A DNA stretch of 64,000 nucleotides from Vibrio algicola (GTDB lineage Bacteria; Pseudomonadota; Gammaproteobacteria; Enterobacterales; Vibrionaceae), in NCBI RefSeq assembly GCF_009601765.2, contig NZ_CP045699.1:620001-684000 (forward strand), written 5' to 3'. Below, one piece after another: positions 39,349 to 53,107 of this stretch (position 1 is its first letter; every line of letters begins with the position of its first letter). The notes beneath the pieces were generated by a model that saw only the letters and a program-made list of their open reading frames with translations, was not told the DNA's origin and searched no databases. The translations under genes were made by a program, and so were the position numbers.

Positions 39349-40152
39349 ATGAAAACAGCAACAGCGATCCATGAAACGGCTCAAATTCATCCTTCAGTTG
39401 TGATTGAAGAAGGCGTGAAAATTGGGGCTAATGTCAAAATCGGTCCGTTTACCTATATTGGTGCCGATGTTGAAATTGGGGAAGGAACCGAAATTTACTC
39501 GCATGTTGTGATTAAAGGTCCAACAACCATTGGTAAAGAGAACAAAATTTTCCAGTTTTCCTCTATTGGTGAAGCTTGTCAGGATCTAAAGTATAAAGGT
39601 GAACCAACTCGCTTAGAAATTGGTGATCGCAATGTGATCCGTGAAAGCGTGACCATGCACCGTGGTACTACCCAAGATAAGCATATTACCAAAGTTGGCA
39701 GCGATAACTTGTTTATGGTTAACGTCCATGTCGCTCACGACTGTGTGATTGGTAATCGTTGTATCTTAGCTAATAACGTGACTTTAGCCGGTCATGTCAC
39801 GGTCGAAGATTTTGCCATTATTGGCGGTATTTCGGCGGTGCATCAGTTCTGTCATATTGGTCAGCATTGTATGGTTGGCGGCGCTTCTGGTGTGGCACAA
39901 GATGTCCCTCCGTTTGTTATCGCGCAAGGTAATCATGCCACTCCGTTTGGAGTTAACTACGAAGGGTTAAAACGTCGTGGTTTTGAAAAAGCAGAAATTC
40001 ATGCCATTCGCCGAGCTTATAAATCTCTTTACCGTAATAAAAACACCCTAGAAGAAGCAAAAGCAGAAATGGCGCAAGATGCAAAAGAGTATGCTTCTGT
40101 GCAAGTGCTGATTGATTTTATCAATAATTCTTCTCGTGGCATTATTCGTTAG
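39349..40152 (+). CDS. lpxA: UDP-N-acetylglucosamine O-acyltransferase
   Basis: LpxA catalyses the first acylation of lipid A synthesis. The 267-residue protein is a left-handed beta-helix with hexapeptides ([20 protein letters not shown]), the catalytic-histidine segment [19 protein letters not shown], and [17 protein letters not shown] 39349 matches the family start and has AAAGGTGA upstream; the in-frame GTG 39337 is part of that ribosome site. Confidence 0.97.
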   Translation: MKTATAIHETAQIHPSVVIEEGVKIGANVKIGPFTYIGADVEIGEGTEIYSHVVIKGPTTIGKENKIFQFSSIGEACQDLKYKGEPTRLEIGDRNVIRESVTMHRGTTQDKHITKVGSDNLFMVNVHVAHDCVIGNRCILANNVTLAGHVTVEDFAIIGGISAVHQFCHIGQHCMVGGASGVAQDVPPFVIAQGNHATPFGVNYEGLKRRGFEKAEIHAIRRAYKSLYRNKNTLEEAKAEMAQDAKEYASVQVLIDFINNSSRGIIR

Positions 40153-40190
40153 TTTACGATTTTAGCCAATAGTCTCAATATTATTGATAT

Positions 40191-40221
40191 AAAAAGGCCT
40201 AACCTGTTTAGGCCTTTTTTT
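40191..40221 (+). terminator. Terminator-like hairpin between lpxA and lpxB
   Basis: AAAAAGGCCTAA pairs with TTTAGGCCTTTTT (loop CCTG), followed by more T residues. Confidence 0.75.
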
Positions 40222-40240
40222 GTTTAAAAGGATAAAATGT

Positions 40241-41437
40241 ATGGATCGTCCATTACGAATTGGTGTGGTTGCGGGTGAATTATCAGGTGACACTTTAGGG
40301 GCCGGGCTAATCAAAGCGATTAAAGCCCTTCACCCAGATGCTGAGTTTGTCGGTATTGGCGGTCCACAAATGATCGAACAAGGCTGTGATTCTTTGTTTG
40401 ATATGGAAGAATTGTCAGTGATGGGCTTGGTTGAAGTGCTTGGTCGCTTACCACGTTTACTTAAAGTGAAAAAGACCATTACCAACTATTTTATTGATAA
40501 TCCGCCCGATGTTTTTATTGGTATTGATGCGCCTGATTTTAATCTGCGAGTGGAATTAGCACTTAAAAAATCGGGAATTAAAACTGTGCATTATGTCAGT
40601 CCTTCGGTCTGGGCTTGGCGTCAAAATCGCATTCATGCCATCGCGGCGGCCACCAATTTGGTGTTAGCATTTTTGCCGTTTGAAAAAGCCTTTTATGACA
40701 AATTCAACGTGCCTTGTGAATTTATTGGCCATACTTTAGCCGATGCTATTCCACTGCAAACCGATAAATTAGCCGCGCGTCAAAAGCTGAATTTAGATGC
40801 CAATAAAACTTGGTTGGCGGTATTACCTGGCAGTCGTAATGCTGAGTTGAAAAAGCTGTGTGAACCTTTCATTCAAACTTGTCAACGATTAGCTCAAAAC
40901 CATCCTGATCTTGGGTTTGTGGTGGCGCTGGTCAATCAAAAACGTCGTGACCAATTTGAAGCGGCTTGGAAGGAACTTGCGCCAGAGCTGGATTTTAAAT
41001 TAATTGATGGCACCGCTAGAACAGTGTTAGAAGCTTCCGATGTGGTGATGCTCGCCTCTGGCACGGTGGCATTAGAGTGCATGTTAGTTAATCGCCCTAT
41101 GGTGGTGGGTTATCGTGTTAATGCATTATCGGCAGCCATTGCCCGTCGAATGTTAAAAACACCTTATGTCTCATTGCCAAATATTTTAGCCGATCAACCA
41201 TTGGTCAAAGAGCTACTACAAGAAGACTGTACCGTTGATAATTTAAGCGCAGAAATTGAACGCTTAATGAGCGCAGAAGGCGAAGTGATGCAAGCTAAAT
41301 TCAACCAGATGCATCAGTGGATCCGTAAAGATGCCGATAAACAAGCCGCGCTCGCGGTTTTAACCTTGATTGATCCAACCCTTGTCGATATCAATATTGT
41401 CCCTTCAGATCAAAATATAAAAAGTGATGTTTTATGA
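40241..41437 (+). CDS. lpxB: Lipid-A-disaccharide synthase
   Basis: LpxB joins UDP-2,3-diacylglucosamine and lipid X into the lipid A disaccharide. The 398-residue peripheral membrane GT19 enzyme shows [62 protein letters not shown] and [14 protein letters not shown] 40241 has AAAAGGAT upstream. Its stop overlaps the rnhB start (ATGA). Confidence 0.97.
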   Translation: MDRPLRIGVVAGELSGDTLGAGLIKAIKALHPDAEFVGIGGPQMIEQGCDSLFDMEELSVMGLVEVLGRLPRLLKVKKTITNYFIDNPPDVFIGIDAPDFNLRVELALKKSGIKTVHYVSPSVWAWRQNRIHAIAAATNLVLAFLPFEKAFYDKFNVPCEFIGHTLADAIPLQTDKLAARQKLNLDANKTWLAVLPGSRNAELKKLCEPFIQTCQRLAQNHPDLGFVVALVNQKRRDQFEAAWKELAPELDFKLIDGTARTVLEASDVVMLASGTVALECMLVNRPMVVGYRVNALSAAIARRMLKTPYVSLPNILADQPLVKELLQEDCTVDNLSAEIERLMSAEGEVMQAKFNQMHQWIRKDADKQAALAVLTLIDPTLVDINIVPSDQNIKSDVL

Positions 41438-42063
41438 AAGTAGAATACCCAGAGTTCGAATATCCACAAGGTTTCCTCAATATTGCCGGTGTCGATGAAG
41501 TTGGTCGCGGACCCTTGGTTGGCGCCGTGGTCACCGCTGCCGTGATCTTAGATCCAAATAATCCGATTGAAGGGTTAACCGATTCGAAAAAATTATCAGA
41601 AAAAAAACGTCTGGCGCTATTCCCCGAAATAAAACAAAAAGCGTTGGCGTGGTCAATTGGCCGTTGTGAAGCATGGGAAATCGATAAACTAAATATTTTA
41701 CAAGCGACGATGGTGGCGATGCAGCGCGCGGTAGAAGGGTTAGATATTCAACCTGATTTTGTCTTGATTGATGGCAACCGTGTGCCGAACTTAACCATGG
41801 CCAGTCAAGCGGTAGTCAAAGGGGATTTACGCGTGGCCGAGATTAGCGCCGCCTCGATCATTGCTAAAGTGACACGCGATCAAGAAATGAAACAACTGGA
41901 TGTGCAATATCCACAATTTGGTTTTGCCAAGCACAATGGTTATCCGACTAAAGCACACTTAGCCGCGATTGAACAATTTGGTATTAGTCATGATCAAGCT
42001 TTACTTGAGCAGTACCGTAAAAGCTATAAGCCGGTAAAGAAGGTTTTAGGACTAACGGATTAA
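41434..42063 (+). CDS. rnhB: Ribonuclease HII
   Basis: RNase HII nicks DNA at incorporated ribonucleotides and RNA-DNA hybrids. The 209-residue enzyme has the active-site motif [15 protein letters not shown] (Asp and Glu), [21 protein letters not shown] (Asp) and [12 protein letters not shown] (Asp), a complete DEDD set. Four-base overlap with lpxB indicates coupling. Confidence 0.98.
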   Translation: MKVEYPEFEYPQGFLNIAGVDEVGRGPLVGAVVTAAVILDPNNPIEGLTDSKKLSEKKRLALFPEIKQKALAWSIGRCEAWEIDKLNILQATMVAMQRAVEGLDIQPDFVLIDGNRVPNLTMASQAVVKGDLRVAEISAASIIAKVTRDQEMKQLDVQYPQFGFAKHNGYPTKAHLAAIEQFGISHDQALLEQYRKSYKPVKKVLGLTD

Positions 42064-42160
42064 TACTTTTTTCATTGTGATGGCTTGCGTTAAGCCGTAA
42101 ACTTTCATCTATTAAAAATTGAACCACTCAAGCACACAACCTGAGCAAAAATTAAAATTT

Positions 42161-45100
42161 ATGTCTGATCCTAAATTTGTACACCTGCGTATTCACAGTG
42201 ACTATTCGATGGTCGATGGCCTGTCTAAAGTGCCGCCATTGGTAAAAAAAGTCGCTGAATATGGTATGCCAGCGATGGCGCTCACTGATTTTACTAACTT
42301 GTGTGGTTTAGTGAAGTTTTACGGTAATGCGCATAATCATGGCATCAAACCCATTATCGGAGCGGACTTTACCCTTCAATCCGCCGATTTTGGTGATGAA
42401 CTGACCTCACTCACGATTCTCGCTAAAGATAATGTTGGTTATAACAACCTGACCTTGTTGATTTCAGAAGCCTATCAGCGCGGGCATGTACAGCATCAAC
42501 CGGTTATTGATAGAGAATGGTTGGTGAATCATAAAGAAGGATTGATCATTCTTTCAGGCGGTCGAGTTGGTGAAATTGGGCGCGCTTTACTGAAAGGCAA
42601 CAAGCCCTTAGTCGATGGTTGTATCGAATTTTATCAAACTCATTTCGCCGATCATTTCTATTTAGAACTCAGCCGTACCGGTCGCGCCGATGAAGAAAGT
42701 TATCTGCATTTTGCCTTAGATCTGGCTGAACAATACAATTTGCCAGTGGTCGCAACCAATGAAGTGGTGTTTCTCTCGGCTGATCAATTTGACGCCCATG
42801 AAATTCGGGTGGCAATACATGATGGCTATACCTTAGTCGATCCTCGTCGCCCTAAAAATTACAGCCCGCAACAATACCTGCGCACCGAAGATGAAATGTG
42901 CCAGTTGTTTGCCGACATTCCTGAAGCGCTGCAAAACTCGGTTGAAATTGCTAAACGTTGTAATGTTACCGTTCGTTTAGGTGAATACTTCTTACCGAAT
43001 TTCCCCACCGAAGGGATGTCAATTGAAGACTTCTTGGTCAAAAAATCGCAAGAAGGTTTAGAGCTTCGCTTAGCATTTTTATTTCCAGATGAAAAAGTCA
43101 GATTAGAAAAACGCCCAGCTTATGATGAGCGTTTACAGATTGAACTCGACGTAGTGAACCAAATGGGATTCCCCGGTTATTTCTTGATCGTTATGGAATT
43201 TATCCAGTGGGCAAAAGATAACGATATTCCAGTTGGACCTGGGCGTGGGTCTGGTGCCGGTTCATTAGTGGCCTATGCCTTGATGATCACCGATTTGGAT
43301 CCATTGGAATATGACTTACTGTTCGAACGTTTTTTGAATCCAGAACGTGTTTCTATGCCCGATTTCGATATCGACTTTTGTATGGATAAACGCGATCAGG
43401 TTATCGATCACGTAGCTGAAATGTATGGTCGTGATGCGGTATCCCAAATTATCACCTTCGGTACGATGGCGGCCAAAGCGGTGATCCGCGATGTGGGCCG
43501 CGTGCTCGGTCATCCGTATGGTTTTGTTGATCGTATCTCAAAAATGGTGCCACCGGATCCTGGCATGACACTGGCAAAAGCCTTTGACGCTGAGCCGCAA
43601 TTAGCTGAAATTTATGCTGCCGATGAAGATGTCAAAGAACTGATCGACATGTGCCGTATTTTGGAAGGTTGTACCCGAAATGCCGGTAAACATGCAGGTG
43701 GAGTGGTTATTTCACCCACCACCATCACCGATTTTGCACCAATTTATTGTGACTCAGAAGGCCACTTCCCAGTTACCCAATTTGATAAAAATGACGTCGA
43801 AACCGCTGGCTTAGTTAAGTTTGACTTCTTAGGGCTAAGAACGCTAACCATCATTGATTGGGCATTAGGATTAATCAATCCCCGCTTGAAAAAAGAAGGA
43901 AAAGAAGCGGTACGGATTGAATCGATCGATCTGCAAGATCCAGCTTGTTTTAAAGTGCTGCAAAATTCAGAAACCACCGCGGTATTCCAGCTTGAATCGC
44001 GTGGTATGAAAGATTTGATCAAGCGTCTACAACCGGATAGCTTTGAAGACATTATCGCTTTGGTGGCGCTATTTCGACCGGGGCCGTTGCAATCGGGCAT
44101 GGTAGATAACTTTATCGACCGTAAACATGGCCGCGAAGAAGTATCATACCCTGATGCAACTTGGCAGCATGAGTCACTAAAAGAAACTTTAGAGCCCACT
44201 TACGGCATTATCTTGTATCAAGAACAAGTGATGCAGATCGCCCAGATCTTAGCGGGTTATACCCTAGGTGGCGCCGATATGTTACGTCGTGCGATGGGTA
44301 AGAAAAAGCCAGAGGAAATGGCGAAGCAACGTTCGGTATTTAAAGCCGGCGCCGAAAGCATTGGCGTTGATGGCGAACTATCAATGAAAATCTTTGACTT
44401 GGTAGAGAAATTTGCCGGTTATGGCTTTAACAAGTCACACTCTGCAGCTTATGCTTTGGTGTCTTATCAAACCCTGTGGTTAAAAACGCATTATCCGGCT
44501 GAGTTTATGGCTGCAGTAATGACCGCCGATATGGACAACACCGAAAAAGTGATTGGTTTGGTGGATGAATGTATCCGCATGAAAATCACCTTGCTGCCGC
44601 CAGATGTTAACTCCGGCCTCTATCGTTTTAATGTCAATGAAGAAGGCGCAATTGTCTACGGCATTGGTGCGATTAAAGGGGTGGGTGAAGCGCCGATTGA
44701 AAATATTATCGCTTGCCGTGAAAAAGGTGGTCATTTTAAAGATTTATTCGATTTCTGTGCACGGGTCGATTTAAAAAAATGCAATAAACGCGTGATTGAG
44801 AAGTTAATTCAAGCGGGCGCATTAGATCGGTTAGGACCGCACCGCGCAGCATTGATGGCGTCAATGGAAGAAGCGGTCAAAGCGGCAGGGCAATTTCACC
44901 AAGCCGAATCATTTGGCCAATCGGATATGTTTGGGGTATTAACTGAAGCGCCAGAAGAAATCGAACAAGCGTACGCCCAAGTGCCTGAGTGGCCAGAAAA
45001 AGTATGGCTTGAAGGTGAGAAAAATACCTTAGGGCTGTATCTAACCGGTCACCCGATTAATGCTTACCTAAAAGAGCTGAACAAATATACTCAATGTCGC

Positions 45101-45640
45101 CTGAATGATTTACAGCCAACTCGTCGTGATCAATCGTTAACCGTGGCAGGGTTAGTGATCGCATCACGCGTTATGACCACCAAGCGTGGCACCCGAATTG
45201 GCTTAATGACATTGGATGATCGATCCGGTCGAGTGGAAGTCATGCTATTCTCAGATGCACTCGACAGGTATGCCGAATTACTCGAAACCGATAAAATAGT
45301 GATAGTTTCGGGACAGGTCAGCTTTGATGATTTCAATGGTGGGCTTAAAATGTCGGCGCGAGAAGTCATGAGCTTGGCGGATGCGCGCGAAAAATACGCA
45401 CGCGGCTTATCGATTTCATTAAATGAAACGCAAATTGATGGCGTATTCTTTGAGCGGTTCACCCGAATTTTAGAACCTTACCGAGCTGGAACTGTGCCGG
45501 TCAATATTTATTATCAACGCCAAAATGCCCGAGCAAAGTTGGTGTTAGGCGTTGAATGGCGAGTGACACCAGAAGATGAATTACTCGACCAATTGAAACT
45601 TCTTCTCGGTTCTAAGCAAGTAGAACTCGAATTTAACTAA
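42161..45640 (+). CDS. dnaE: DNA polymerase III alpha subunit
   Basis: DnaE is the replicative polymerase. From ATG 42161 it has 1159 residues, almost the E. coli length, and begins [20 protein letters not shown] (PHP domain). The catalytic aspartates lie in [16 protein letters not shown] and [12 protein letters not shown]; the finger region [14 protein letters not shown], an HhH segment, the OB-fold ([18 protein letters not shown]) and the beta-clamp binding QADMF-like QSDMFGVL motif follow. A TTG at 42119 would add 14 unconserved residues. Confidence 0.99.
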   Translation: MSDPKFVHLRIHSDYSMVDGLSKVPPLVKKVAEYGMPAMALTDFTNLCGLVKFYGNAHNHGIKPIIGADFTLQSADFGDELTSLTILAKDNVGYNNLTLLISEAYQRGHVQHQPVIDREWLVNHKEGLIILSGGRVGEIGRALLKGNKPLVDGCIEFYQTHFADHFYLELSRTGRADEESYLHFALDLAEQYNLPVVATNEVVFLSADQFDAHEIRVAIHDGYTLVDPRRPKNYSPQQYLRTEDEMCQLFADIPEALQNSVEIAKRCNVTVRLGEYFLPNFPTEGMSIEDFLVKKSQEGLELRLAFLFPDEKVRLEKRPAYDERLQIELDVVNQMGFPGYFLIVMEFIQWAKDNDIPVGPGRGSGAGSLVAYALMITDLDPLEYDLLFERFLNPERVSMPDFDIDFCMDKRDQVIDHVAEMYGRDAVSQIITFGTMAAKAVIRDVGRVLGHPYGFVDRISKMVPPDPGMTLAKAFDAEPQLAEIYAADEDVKELIDMCRILEGCTRNAGKHAGGVVISPTTITDFAPIYCDSEGHFPVTQFDKNDVETAGLVKFDFLGLRTLTIIDWALGLINPRLKKEGKEAVRIESIDLQDPACFKVLQNSETTAVFQLESRGMKDLIKRLQPDSFEDIIALVALFRPGPLQSGMVDNFIDRKHGREEVSYPDATWQHESLKETLEPTYGIILYQEQVMQIAQILAGYTLGGADMLRRAMGKKKPEEMAKQRSVFKAGAESIGVDGELSMKIFDLVEKFAGYGFNKSHSAAYALVSYQTLWLKTHYPAEFMAAVMTADMDNTEKVIGLVDECIRMKITLLPPDVNSGLYRFNVNEEGAIVYGIGAIKGVGEAPIENIIACREKGGHFKDLFDFCARVDLKKCNKRVIEKLIQAGALDRLGPHRAALMASMEEAVKAAGQFHQAESFGQSDMFGVLTEAPEEIEQAYAQVPEWPEKVWLEGEKNTLGLYLTGHPINAYLKELNKYTQCRLNDLQPTRRDQSLTVAGLVIASRVMTTKRGTRIGLMTLDDRSGRVEVMLFSDALDRYAELLETDKIVIVSGQVSFDDFNGGLKMSAREVMSLADAREKYARGLSISLNETQIDGVFFERFTRILEPYRAGTVPVNIYYQRQNARAKLVLGVEWRVTPEDELLDQLKLLLGSKQVELEFN

Positions 45641-45748
45641 AAAACAGGGCATTATTAACGCATTAGCGAAAATATGCACTGACTGTGTCTTTTATTCGTA
45701 CTTTGAAGGCGAGTAAAAAGCAACTAAATGATATTAAAGGATCCATTG

Positions 45749-46708
45749 ATGAGCCTAGATTTTCTTGAATTTGAAAAACCTATCGCAGAATTAGAAGCCA
45801 AAATTGAAGCGTTGCGTGAAGTTTCATTACATGGTGGTAACTCTTCTGTTGATTTAGGTAAAGAGATCAGCCAACTAGAAACCAAAAGTTTAGAGCTGAA
45901 GAAAAAAATCTTTGGCGATCTTGGCGCATGGCAAGTGGCACAACTTGCCCGTCACCCAAGACGTCCTTACACTTTAGATTACATCGAACACGCATTCACT
46001 GAATTTGATGAATTAGCAGGGGATCGCGCCTACGCCGACGATAAAGCTATTGTGGGTGGGCTAGCGCGCTTAGATGGTCGTTCAGTGATGATTATTGGTC
46101 ATCAAAAAGGTCGTGAAACCAAAGAAAAAATCCGCCGTAATTTTGGTATGCCTCGCCCTGAGGGTTACCGTAAAGCGTTACGTTTAATGGAAATGGCGGA
46201 ACGTTTTAATATTCCAGTCATCACCTTTATTGATACTGCGGGCGCCTACCCTGGCGTTGGCGCAGAAGAGCGCGGTCAATCAGAAGCCATTGCTCGTAAC
46301 CTTAAAGTCATGTCTGGCCTTAAAGTGCCAGTGATTTGTAATGTGGTTGGCGAAGGTGGTTCTGGCGGTGCATTGGCGATTGGTGTTGGCGATTACGTTA
46401 ACATGCTGCAATACTCAACCTATTCTGTGATATCACCAGAAGGTTGTGCCTCTATTTTATGGCGTGATTCAGATAAAGCGCCACAAGCGGCGGAAGCGAT
46501 GGGCTTAGTTGCACCTCGTTTGAAAGAGCTTGGCCTAATTGATCAAGTGATTGAAGAGCCATTAGGCGGCGCGCATCGTGATAAAATTGAAGTGGCAGAG
46601 AACGTGAAAGCGGTGCTCTTAAAGCAACTTGAAGAGCTCGATCAAATGGATCATGACAACTTGCTTGAGCGTCGATACCAACGTCTTATGAGCTACGGTT
46701 ACTGCTAA
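45749..46708 (+). CDS. accA: Acetyl-CoA carboxylase carboxyltransferase subunit alpha
   Basis: AccA with AccD transfers carboxyl from biotin to acetyl-CoA, making malonyl-CoA. The 319-residue protein begins [21 protein letters not shown] and has [53 protein letters not shown] and [18 protein letters not shown] 45749 has AAAGGA upstream. In E. coli it likewise follows dnaE. Confidence 0.98.
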   Translation: MSLDFLEFEKPIAELEAKIEALREVSLHGGNSSVDLGKEISQLETKSLELKKKIFGDLGAWQVAQLARHPRRPYTLDYIEHAFTEFDELAGDRAYADDKAIVGGLARLDGRSVMIIGHQKGRETKEKIRRNFGMPRPEGYRKALRLMEMAERFNIPVITFIDTAGAYPGVGAEERGQSEAIARNLKVMSGLKVPVICNVVGEGGSGGALAIGVGDYVNMLQYSTYSVISPEGCASILWRDSDKAPQAAEAMGLVAPRLKELGLIDQVIEEPLGGAHRDKIEVAENVKAVLLKQLEELDQMDHDNLLERRYQRLMSYGYC

Positions 46709-46760
46709 ACGCCAACTACTTTGAGTGTTTAGGATTGGTTATATATAACTATATGAATTG

Positions 46761-46786
46761 AAGCGGGCTGAGGCTCGCTTTTTTTA
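46761..46786 (+). terminator. Rho-independent terminator after accA
   Basis: AAGCGGGC pairs with GCTCGCTT around TGAG (one G-U), followed by seven T residues. It ends the superoperon. Confidence 0.8.
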
Positions 46787-46842
46787 TATCTATTGATTAT
46801 TATCAAATGCTCTATTGAATTAGCTTATCTAACGAGTTATTG

Positions 46843-48635
<1,793 letters not shown>

Positions 48636-48676
48636 ATAATAAGCTATTTGTTTTAAATCATTGCAATCAAGATGGT

Positions 48677-48704
48677 AAAAGGGGAGCATTATGCTTCCTT
48701 TTTT
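48677..48704 (+). terminator. Rho-independent terminator after glnB
   Basis: AAAAGGGGAGC pairs with GCTTCCTTTT (G-U pairs included) around a short loop, followed by T residues. Confidence 0.65.
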
Positions 48705-48730
48705 GTTTTTGATTCACTAGGTTACGAGCT

Positions 48731-49615
48731 ATGAAATTTAAGCGATTGAGCAAGCCGTTAGGTGCGACGGCGGCGGTGACTTTGCTGGGTTTTGTTGGTT
48801 TTCAATGGGTATTTTCAGTACCGGATAAACCGCAATTGATATCGATTGATGATAATCAGCAACATATCGACTGGAACTGCTATCAAGCTGAGCAAACGAG
48901 CAGCAGCGAAAACCAATCTTCTCCGATAGATAAACAAGGGGAATTGAATGTGCTGGTGTGGAATATTCACAAACAAGGTGATCAAGGTTGGCAGCAAGCA
49001 CTGCAAGAGTACAGCTCTCAAAGCAACTTGATGTTATTGCAAGAAGCCAGTTTAACCCCAGAATTGAATCAATGGATTGGCGAGCAAGCATGGGGCGCCA
49101 GTTATGTTAATGCTTTTAAAGCGTTTGGGGTGAGTGCGGGAGTGCTTAATTTATCCGACGCTCTGCCGATTAAAGCGTGTGCTTATACTGCGCTAGAACC
49201 ATGGATTTTATTACCAAAGTCTGCGCTATTCGCACAATATGCTTTATCGAATGGACAGCAATTGGGGGTGATTAACCTGCATTCGATTAATTTCACCTTT
49301 GGCACCAAAGAGTTCCAATTACAAATAAACCACTTATCTCAAGCGGTAAAAAGTCATATTGGTCCGTTAATCATTGCGGGTGATTTTAATACTTGGAGTG
49401 AGACTCGCACCAAAGAAGTGCGAGCTAAAATGGCTCAACTGGGGATGCATGAAGTCCATTTTTCGGTTGATAACCGACGTCGCTTTATTAATGGTTTAGT
49501 GTTTGATCATGTTTTTTATCGTGACTTAGAATTAAACAGCGCCATGTCACCTAAAACGACTGCTTCAGATCATAATCCAATGTTGGTGAAATTTACGCTA
49601 CAAAACCAACATTAG
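48731..49615 (+). CDS. yafD: YafD-like endonuclease/exonuclease/phosphatase family protein
   Basis: The 294-residue protein has an N-terminal membrane anchor or signal (GATAAVTLLGFVGFQWVFS) and an EEP-fold catalytic domain: LNVLVWNIHKQGDQGW, LMLLQEASLT (Glu), LGVINLHSI, IIAGDFNTWSETR (Asp, Asn) and the C-terminal TASDHNPMLVKF (Asp-His). These cover the metal and catalytic residues of the family. The substrate of YafD is not established. Position next to mltD and gloB matches E. coli yafD. Confidence 0.9.
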   Translation: MKFKRLSKPLGATAAVTLLGFVGFQWVFSVPDKPQLISIDDNQQHIDWNCYQAEQTSSSENQSSPIDKQGELNVLVWNIHKQGDQGWQQALQEYSSQSNLMLLQEASLTPELNQWIGEQAWGASYVNAFKAFGVSAGVLNLSDALPIKACAYTALEPWILLPKSALFAQYALSNGQQLGVINLHSINFTFGTKEFQLQINHLSQAVKSHIGPLIIAGDFNTWSETRTKEVRAKMAQLGMHEVHFSVDNRRRFINGLVFDHVFYRDLELNSAMSPKTTASDHNPMLVKFTLQNQH

Positions 49616-49655
49616 GACAAAAGCTTCTCGCTAAAAATGATAGGGTAAAAAGCAA

Positions 49656-49690
49656 AAAACGTCTTACCAAAATAAATGGTGAGACGTTTT
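49656..49690. terminator. Bidirectional terminator between yafD and mltD
   Basis: AAAACGTCTTACC pairs with GGTGAGACGTTTT (one G-U), flanked by A and T runs, between convergent genes. Confidence 0.8.
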
Positions 49691-49715
49691 TTTGTTCGTA
49701 CTTTAGTCAATGAGC

Positions 49716-51266
49716 TTAGACGCTGCCTACTTTTTTCACATCAACATGGAGCTTGAGTTTTTGTCCCGGCTTTAAGTACTTTTGTTTATCAATGCCATTC
49801 CAATCAATAATATCGGCTGATTTTACTTTGAATTTTTCAGCTATATCACCAAGGGTGTCACCATCACGAACACTATAGTAGACGGTACGCATAATGGCAC
49901 CGCTGCTATTGTTCTTCCAAATTACTAACTTCTGGCCACTGCGTAGTGAATCTTTTGGCGCCATGCCATTCCAACGAGCTAAGGCATCTACGGTCACTTT
50001 ATGTTGCTTGGCAATTGACCAAAAGCTATCCCCACTGGCAACAGTGTAATTGGTCTTATATTTACCGCGTGCGACCGATTGGGTTTTAGCTAAGCGGTTA
50101 TTTGCGCTTAAAGCATAAGCTTTATTATTTTTAGTTGAGCGTGGCACTAACAAATATTGACCAATACGGATGTTGGCGTTATCTAAACTATTGGCTTGTT
50201 GGATCACTTTAGTGGTGGTTTGATTTTTTTTGGCTATCACACTTAAGGTATCGCCAGATTTCACTTTATAACGAATTAATTTTACGCCTTTCCCGCGATT
50301 TTCGACCGATTTTTGATTAAATTGTTCAACTTTCTCAATTGGGATCAAGAAGTTGTAAGGTCCATTAGGCGCGGTGGCCCATTGATTAAACCCAGGGTTA
50401 TAGCTTTGAAGTTCTTTAACTGAAATACCGGCGTATTGAGCAGCAATCGCAAGATCCACTTGCTCGTTCGGGTTGACCTTTGCCAATACGGGTTTATTGG
50501 CTATCGGTGGAACTTCAATCCCATACTCTTTCTCGTGGGCTAAAATATCGGCCAAGGCTAATAGTTTTGGTACATAGCTACGAGTTTCTTTCGGTAGATC
50601 CAATGAGAAGAAATCGGTCGGTTTGCCCGCTTTCTTATTTTTACGAATGGCGCTAGAAACACGGCCACCACCACTGTTATAAGCCGCTATCGCATTTTCC
50701 CAATCACCATCAAAGCGATTGCCTAGGTAAGTCATGTAATCAAGCGCAGCATCGGTTGCGGCATCGACATCGCGGCGTCCGTCATACCAGTAGTTGCGCT
50801 CTAAACCAAATCGGTCTGCGGTAACAGGTACAAACTGCCATAAGCCTGCAGCACTGCCAAAAGAGTAAGCAAACGGGTCAAATGCACTTTCGACTACGGG
50901 CAATAAGGTGAGCTCTAAAGGTAAACCACGATCTTCAATACGAGTGGTGATCATGTAAAGAAAAGGTTCGGCACGTTTCGAGACAGTTTTCAGATGATCG
51001 GGATGCGTTAAATACCAAGTGCGATAGTAGTTGACGGTTGGATCATCATTTGGGATCGGCAGAGTAAACTGCATCGAAATACGCTTCCATAAATCGGTTT
51101 GTTGCTGCGCCGTGAGCGGTTTAGGTGGTTCCACTGGTTTTACTTTTGTCGGTTCTGCTTTGACTGTTTTTGCTTCGTTGTCCGATATTTTGGCATTATC
51201 GTTAGTTGAAGGGGCAGTTTGGCAGCCGGCTAAAAGCAGGACCAATATCCAGATAAACGGTTTCAT
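49716..51266 (-). CDS. mltD: Membrane-bound lytic murein transglycosylase D
   Basis: MltD cleaves peptidoglycan glycan strands, giving 1,6-anhydro products. The 516-residue lipoprotein has a lipobox LLAGC with Cys15, an SLT domain with catalytic Glu126 in VVESAFDPFAYSFGSAAGLWQFVP, YNSGGGRV, and three C-terminal LysM domains (RYKVKSGDTLSVIAKKN, NYTVASGDSFWSIAKQH, YYSVRDGDTLGDIAEKF). Products are imported by AmpG, also in this window. Gene pair mltD-gloB is conserved with E. coli. Confidence 0.97.
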   Translation of the reverse strand: MKPFIWILVLLLAGCQTAPSTNDNAKISDNEAKTVKAEPTKVKPVEPPKPLTAQQQTDLWKRISMQFTLPIPNDDPTVNYYRTWYLTHPDHLKTVSKRAEPFLYMITTRIEDRGLPLELTLLPVVESAFDPFAYSFGSAAGLWQFVPVTADRFGLERNYWYDGRRDVDAATDAALDYMTYLGNRFDGDWENAIAAYNSGGGRVSSAIRKNKKAGKPTDFFSLDLPKETRSYVPKLLALADILAHEKEYGIEVPPIANKPVLAKVNPNEQVDLAIAAQYAGISVKELQSYNPGFNQWATAPNGPYNFLIPIEKVEQFNQKSVENRGKGVKLIRYKVKSGDTLSVIAKKNQTTTKVIQQANSLDNANIRIGQYLLVPRSTKNNKAYALSANNRLAKTQSVARGKYKTNYTVASGDSFWSIAKQHKVTVDALARWNGMAPKDSLRSGQKLVIWKNNSSGAIMRTVYYSVRDGDTLGDIAEKFKVKSADIIDWNGIDKQKYLKPGQKLKLHVDVKKVGSV

Positions 51267-51489
51267 TCATGTCGCCTTTTCGAAAATGGTTGCAAATAAT
51301 ACGTGGATTAGTGATTTACTGGCAAGTTAGAAAACGGTCAAATTAGCATAAACTTTGATTTTAATGGCTTTTAAAATCGTAACGGGTTGTATATAGCGAC
51401 ATGGTTAATATTTACACTACGACCGTTTGATGTTTTTTATCACTAGGGTTACATATTGCTTACAAATTTAACAAAAAAGGTGCAAGTTA

Positions 51490-52287
51490 TTAGAAGTCGT
51501 TTTTCCAATCGCGCAAAGCGGTGAAAACAGAAAGCGCGGACAGATCATCGGTTCTGGCTGATACCGCTTTCATGACATTAGGCTCTTGGCAGCGCAGAAA
51601 AGGGTTGATCCACTTTTCTTGGCGCAGTGTGGTTGGGATGGTAGGTTTATCTTGCGCTCGTAAGCGGTTCACTTCATCACGATATTGATGTAATAAATCG
51701 TTTTCTGGCTCTACCGCTAATGCAAAAGAGAGATTGGCCGAAGTATATTCGTGAGCGCAGTAAACTTGGGTCTCTTGTGGTAGAGAAGCTAACTTTTGTA
51801 ATGAGTCGTACATTTGTTGGTAAGTGCCTTCAAATACGCGGCCGCAGCCAGCCGAAAATAACACATCACCACAAAATAATTTTCCATCACCCACATAGGC
51901 AATATGCCCAGCAGTATGGCCGGGTACATCAATGACAAGGAAAGTTTCGCCAAAAATATCGATACGATCGCCACCGTGCACTGATTGAGTCAGCATCATA
52001 ACCGGATCATTGGCCGGACCAATCACTTTGGTTTTTGGATAATGACGTAGCAACTCGGCAACACCACCAACATGATCGGCATGATGATGGGTCAGAATAA
52101 TAGTGTCGAGCTCTAAGTTATGTTGCTGTAGATGAGACAGAGCGGGCGCAGCTTCACCGGGATCGACTAATACACAACGTTGATCATGATTTTGAATCGA
52201 CCAAATGTAGTTATCATTAAATGCTGTTATGGTTTCTATCGTTAAGCCAGTTATCGATAGTCTTGCTATATTTGTTTCTGTTAACAT
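51490..52287 (-). CDS. gloB: Hydroxyacylglutathione hydrolase (glyoxalase II)
   Basis: GloB hydrolyses S-lactoylglutathione to lactate in methylglyoxal detoxification. The 265-residue protein has the metallo-beta-lactamase motif [42 protein letters not shown] and [15 protein letters not shown] 13-residue N-terminal extension over the usual start ([13 protein letters not shown]) is present; no internal start fits better. Divergent from the yafS-like gene with a 37-base gap. Confidence 0.95.
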   Translation of the reverse strand: MLTETNIARLSITGLTIETITAFNDNYIWSIQNHDQRCVLVDPGEAAPALSHLQQHNLELDTIILTHHHADHVGGVAELLRHYPKTKVIGPANDPVMMLTQSVHGGDRIDIFGETFLVIDVPGHTAGHIAYVGDGKLFCGDVLFSAGCGRVFEGTYQQMYDSLQKLASLPQETQVYCAHEYTSANLSFALAVEPENDLLHQYRDEVNRLRAQDKPTIPTTLRQEKWINPFLRCQEPNVMKAVSARTDDLSALSVFTALRDWKNDF

Positions 52288-52324
52288 TGTGATACTCCAA
52301 TCTTGCCGCTAAGAGATAAAGTCT

Positions 52325-53092
52325 ATGAAGCCAGCACGAATTCAAAAAACGTTTGCCCAACCGCATTCTTGGCAGCAATTGAAAAATGCGCAATGGGCTT
52401 TTGATTCGATCCAATCTCGTCTTGATGAATGGTGCCCTAAATTGTTTGGCTACCATATGTTAAAGCTGGGTGGTTTAAGCTGTGAGCTTGAAACAAGCCA
52501 CTGTAATATCAAGCATCAAGTCCATCTTGATATTACTAACCCACGCCATACGATTATTGCCGACGCTTTCGACTTACCTTTTATTGAAAAGAGCATTGAT
52601 ACCGCATTGGTTTGCCATCAGCTCGACTATTGTAGCGATCCTCACCGACTGTTGCGAGAGGTTGATAGAATAATTATCGATGACGGCTATATTATCCTGA
52701 CCGGTTTTAATTCAATCAGCTTAACAGGATTGGCAAGATGGTATCCGTGGCGCAAGAATAACTTACCTTGGAGTGGGCGTATGTTTAGCCCTTATCGCAT
52801 CAAGGATTGGTTAGGGGTTTTGAACTACGAAGTTATTTATTCTGATTGCAGTGGTTTATTTCCGTCTAAAAAAGGAGAAAAGCCGTTCTCGATATGGTTG
52901 GAGCATAGTTTAGGTCGCTGTGCTTCTACTTTTGGTGGGATGTATTTTATCGTAGCGAGAAAGCGCACTTGCCCATTAAAACCTCTTAAACCTCACTGGG
53001 AACTCAAGCGTCGTTTAGCACCTGCCAGTGTGGGTTTTAACAAAAATGCCTCTAGTAAAGCATCTTGCAATAACCAAAATCGCCTTAAATAA
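52325..53092 (+). CDS. yafS: SAM-dependent methyltransferase, YafS-like
   Basis: The 255-residue product is a class I methyltransferase-like protein: ADAFDLPFIEKSIDTALVCHQLDYCSDPHRLLREVDRIIIDDGYIILTGF is the typical motif II-III region of small-molecule methyltransferases, followed by RWYPWRKNNLPWSGRMFSPYRIKDWL. The glycine-rich motif I is weak. The neighbour gloB matches the E. coli gloB-yafS pair. The substrate is unknown. csdE follows 15 bases later. Confidence 0.85.
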   Translation: MKPARIQKTFAQPHSWQQLKNAQWAFDSIQSRLDEWCPKLFGYHMLKLGGLSCELETSHCNIKHQVHLDITNPRHTIIADAFDLPFIEKSIDTALVCHQLDYCSDPHRLLREVDRIIIDDGYIILTGFNSISLTGLARWYPWRKNNLPWSGRMFSPYRIKDWLGVLNYEVIYSDCSGLFPSKKGEKPFSIWLEHSLGRCASTFGGMYFIVARKRTCPLKPLKPHWELKRRLAPASVGFNKNASSKASCNNQNRLK

Positions 53093-53107
53093 TCGTAAAG
53101 GAACAGT

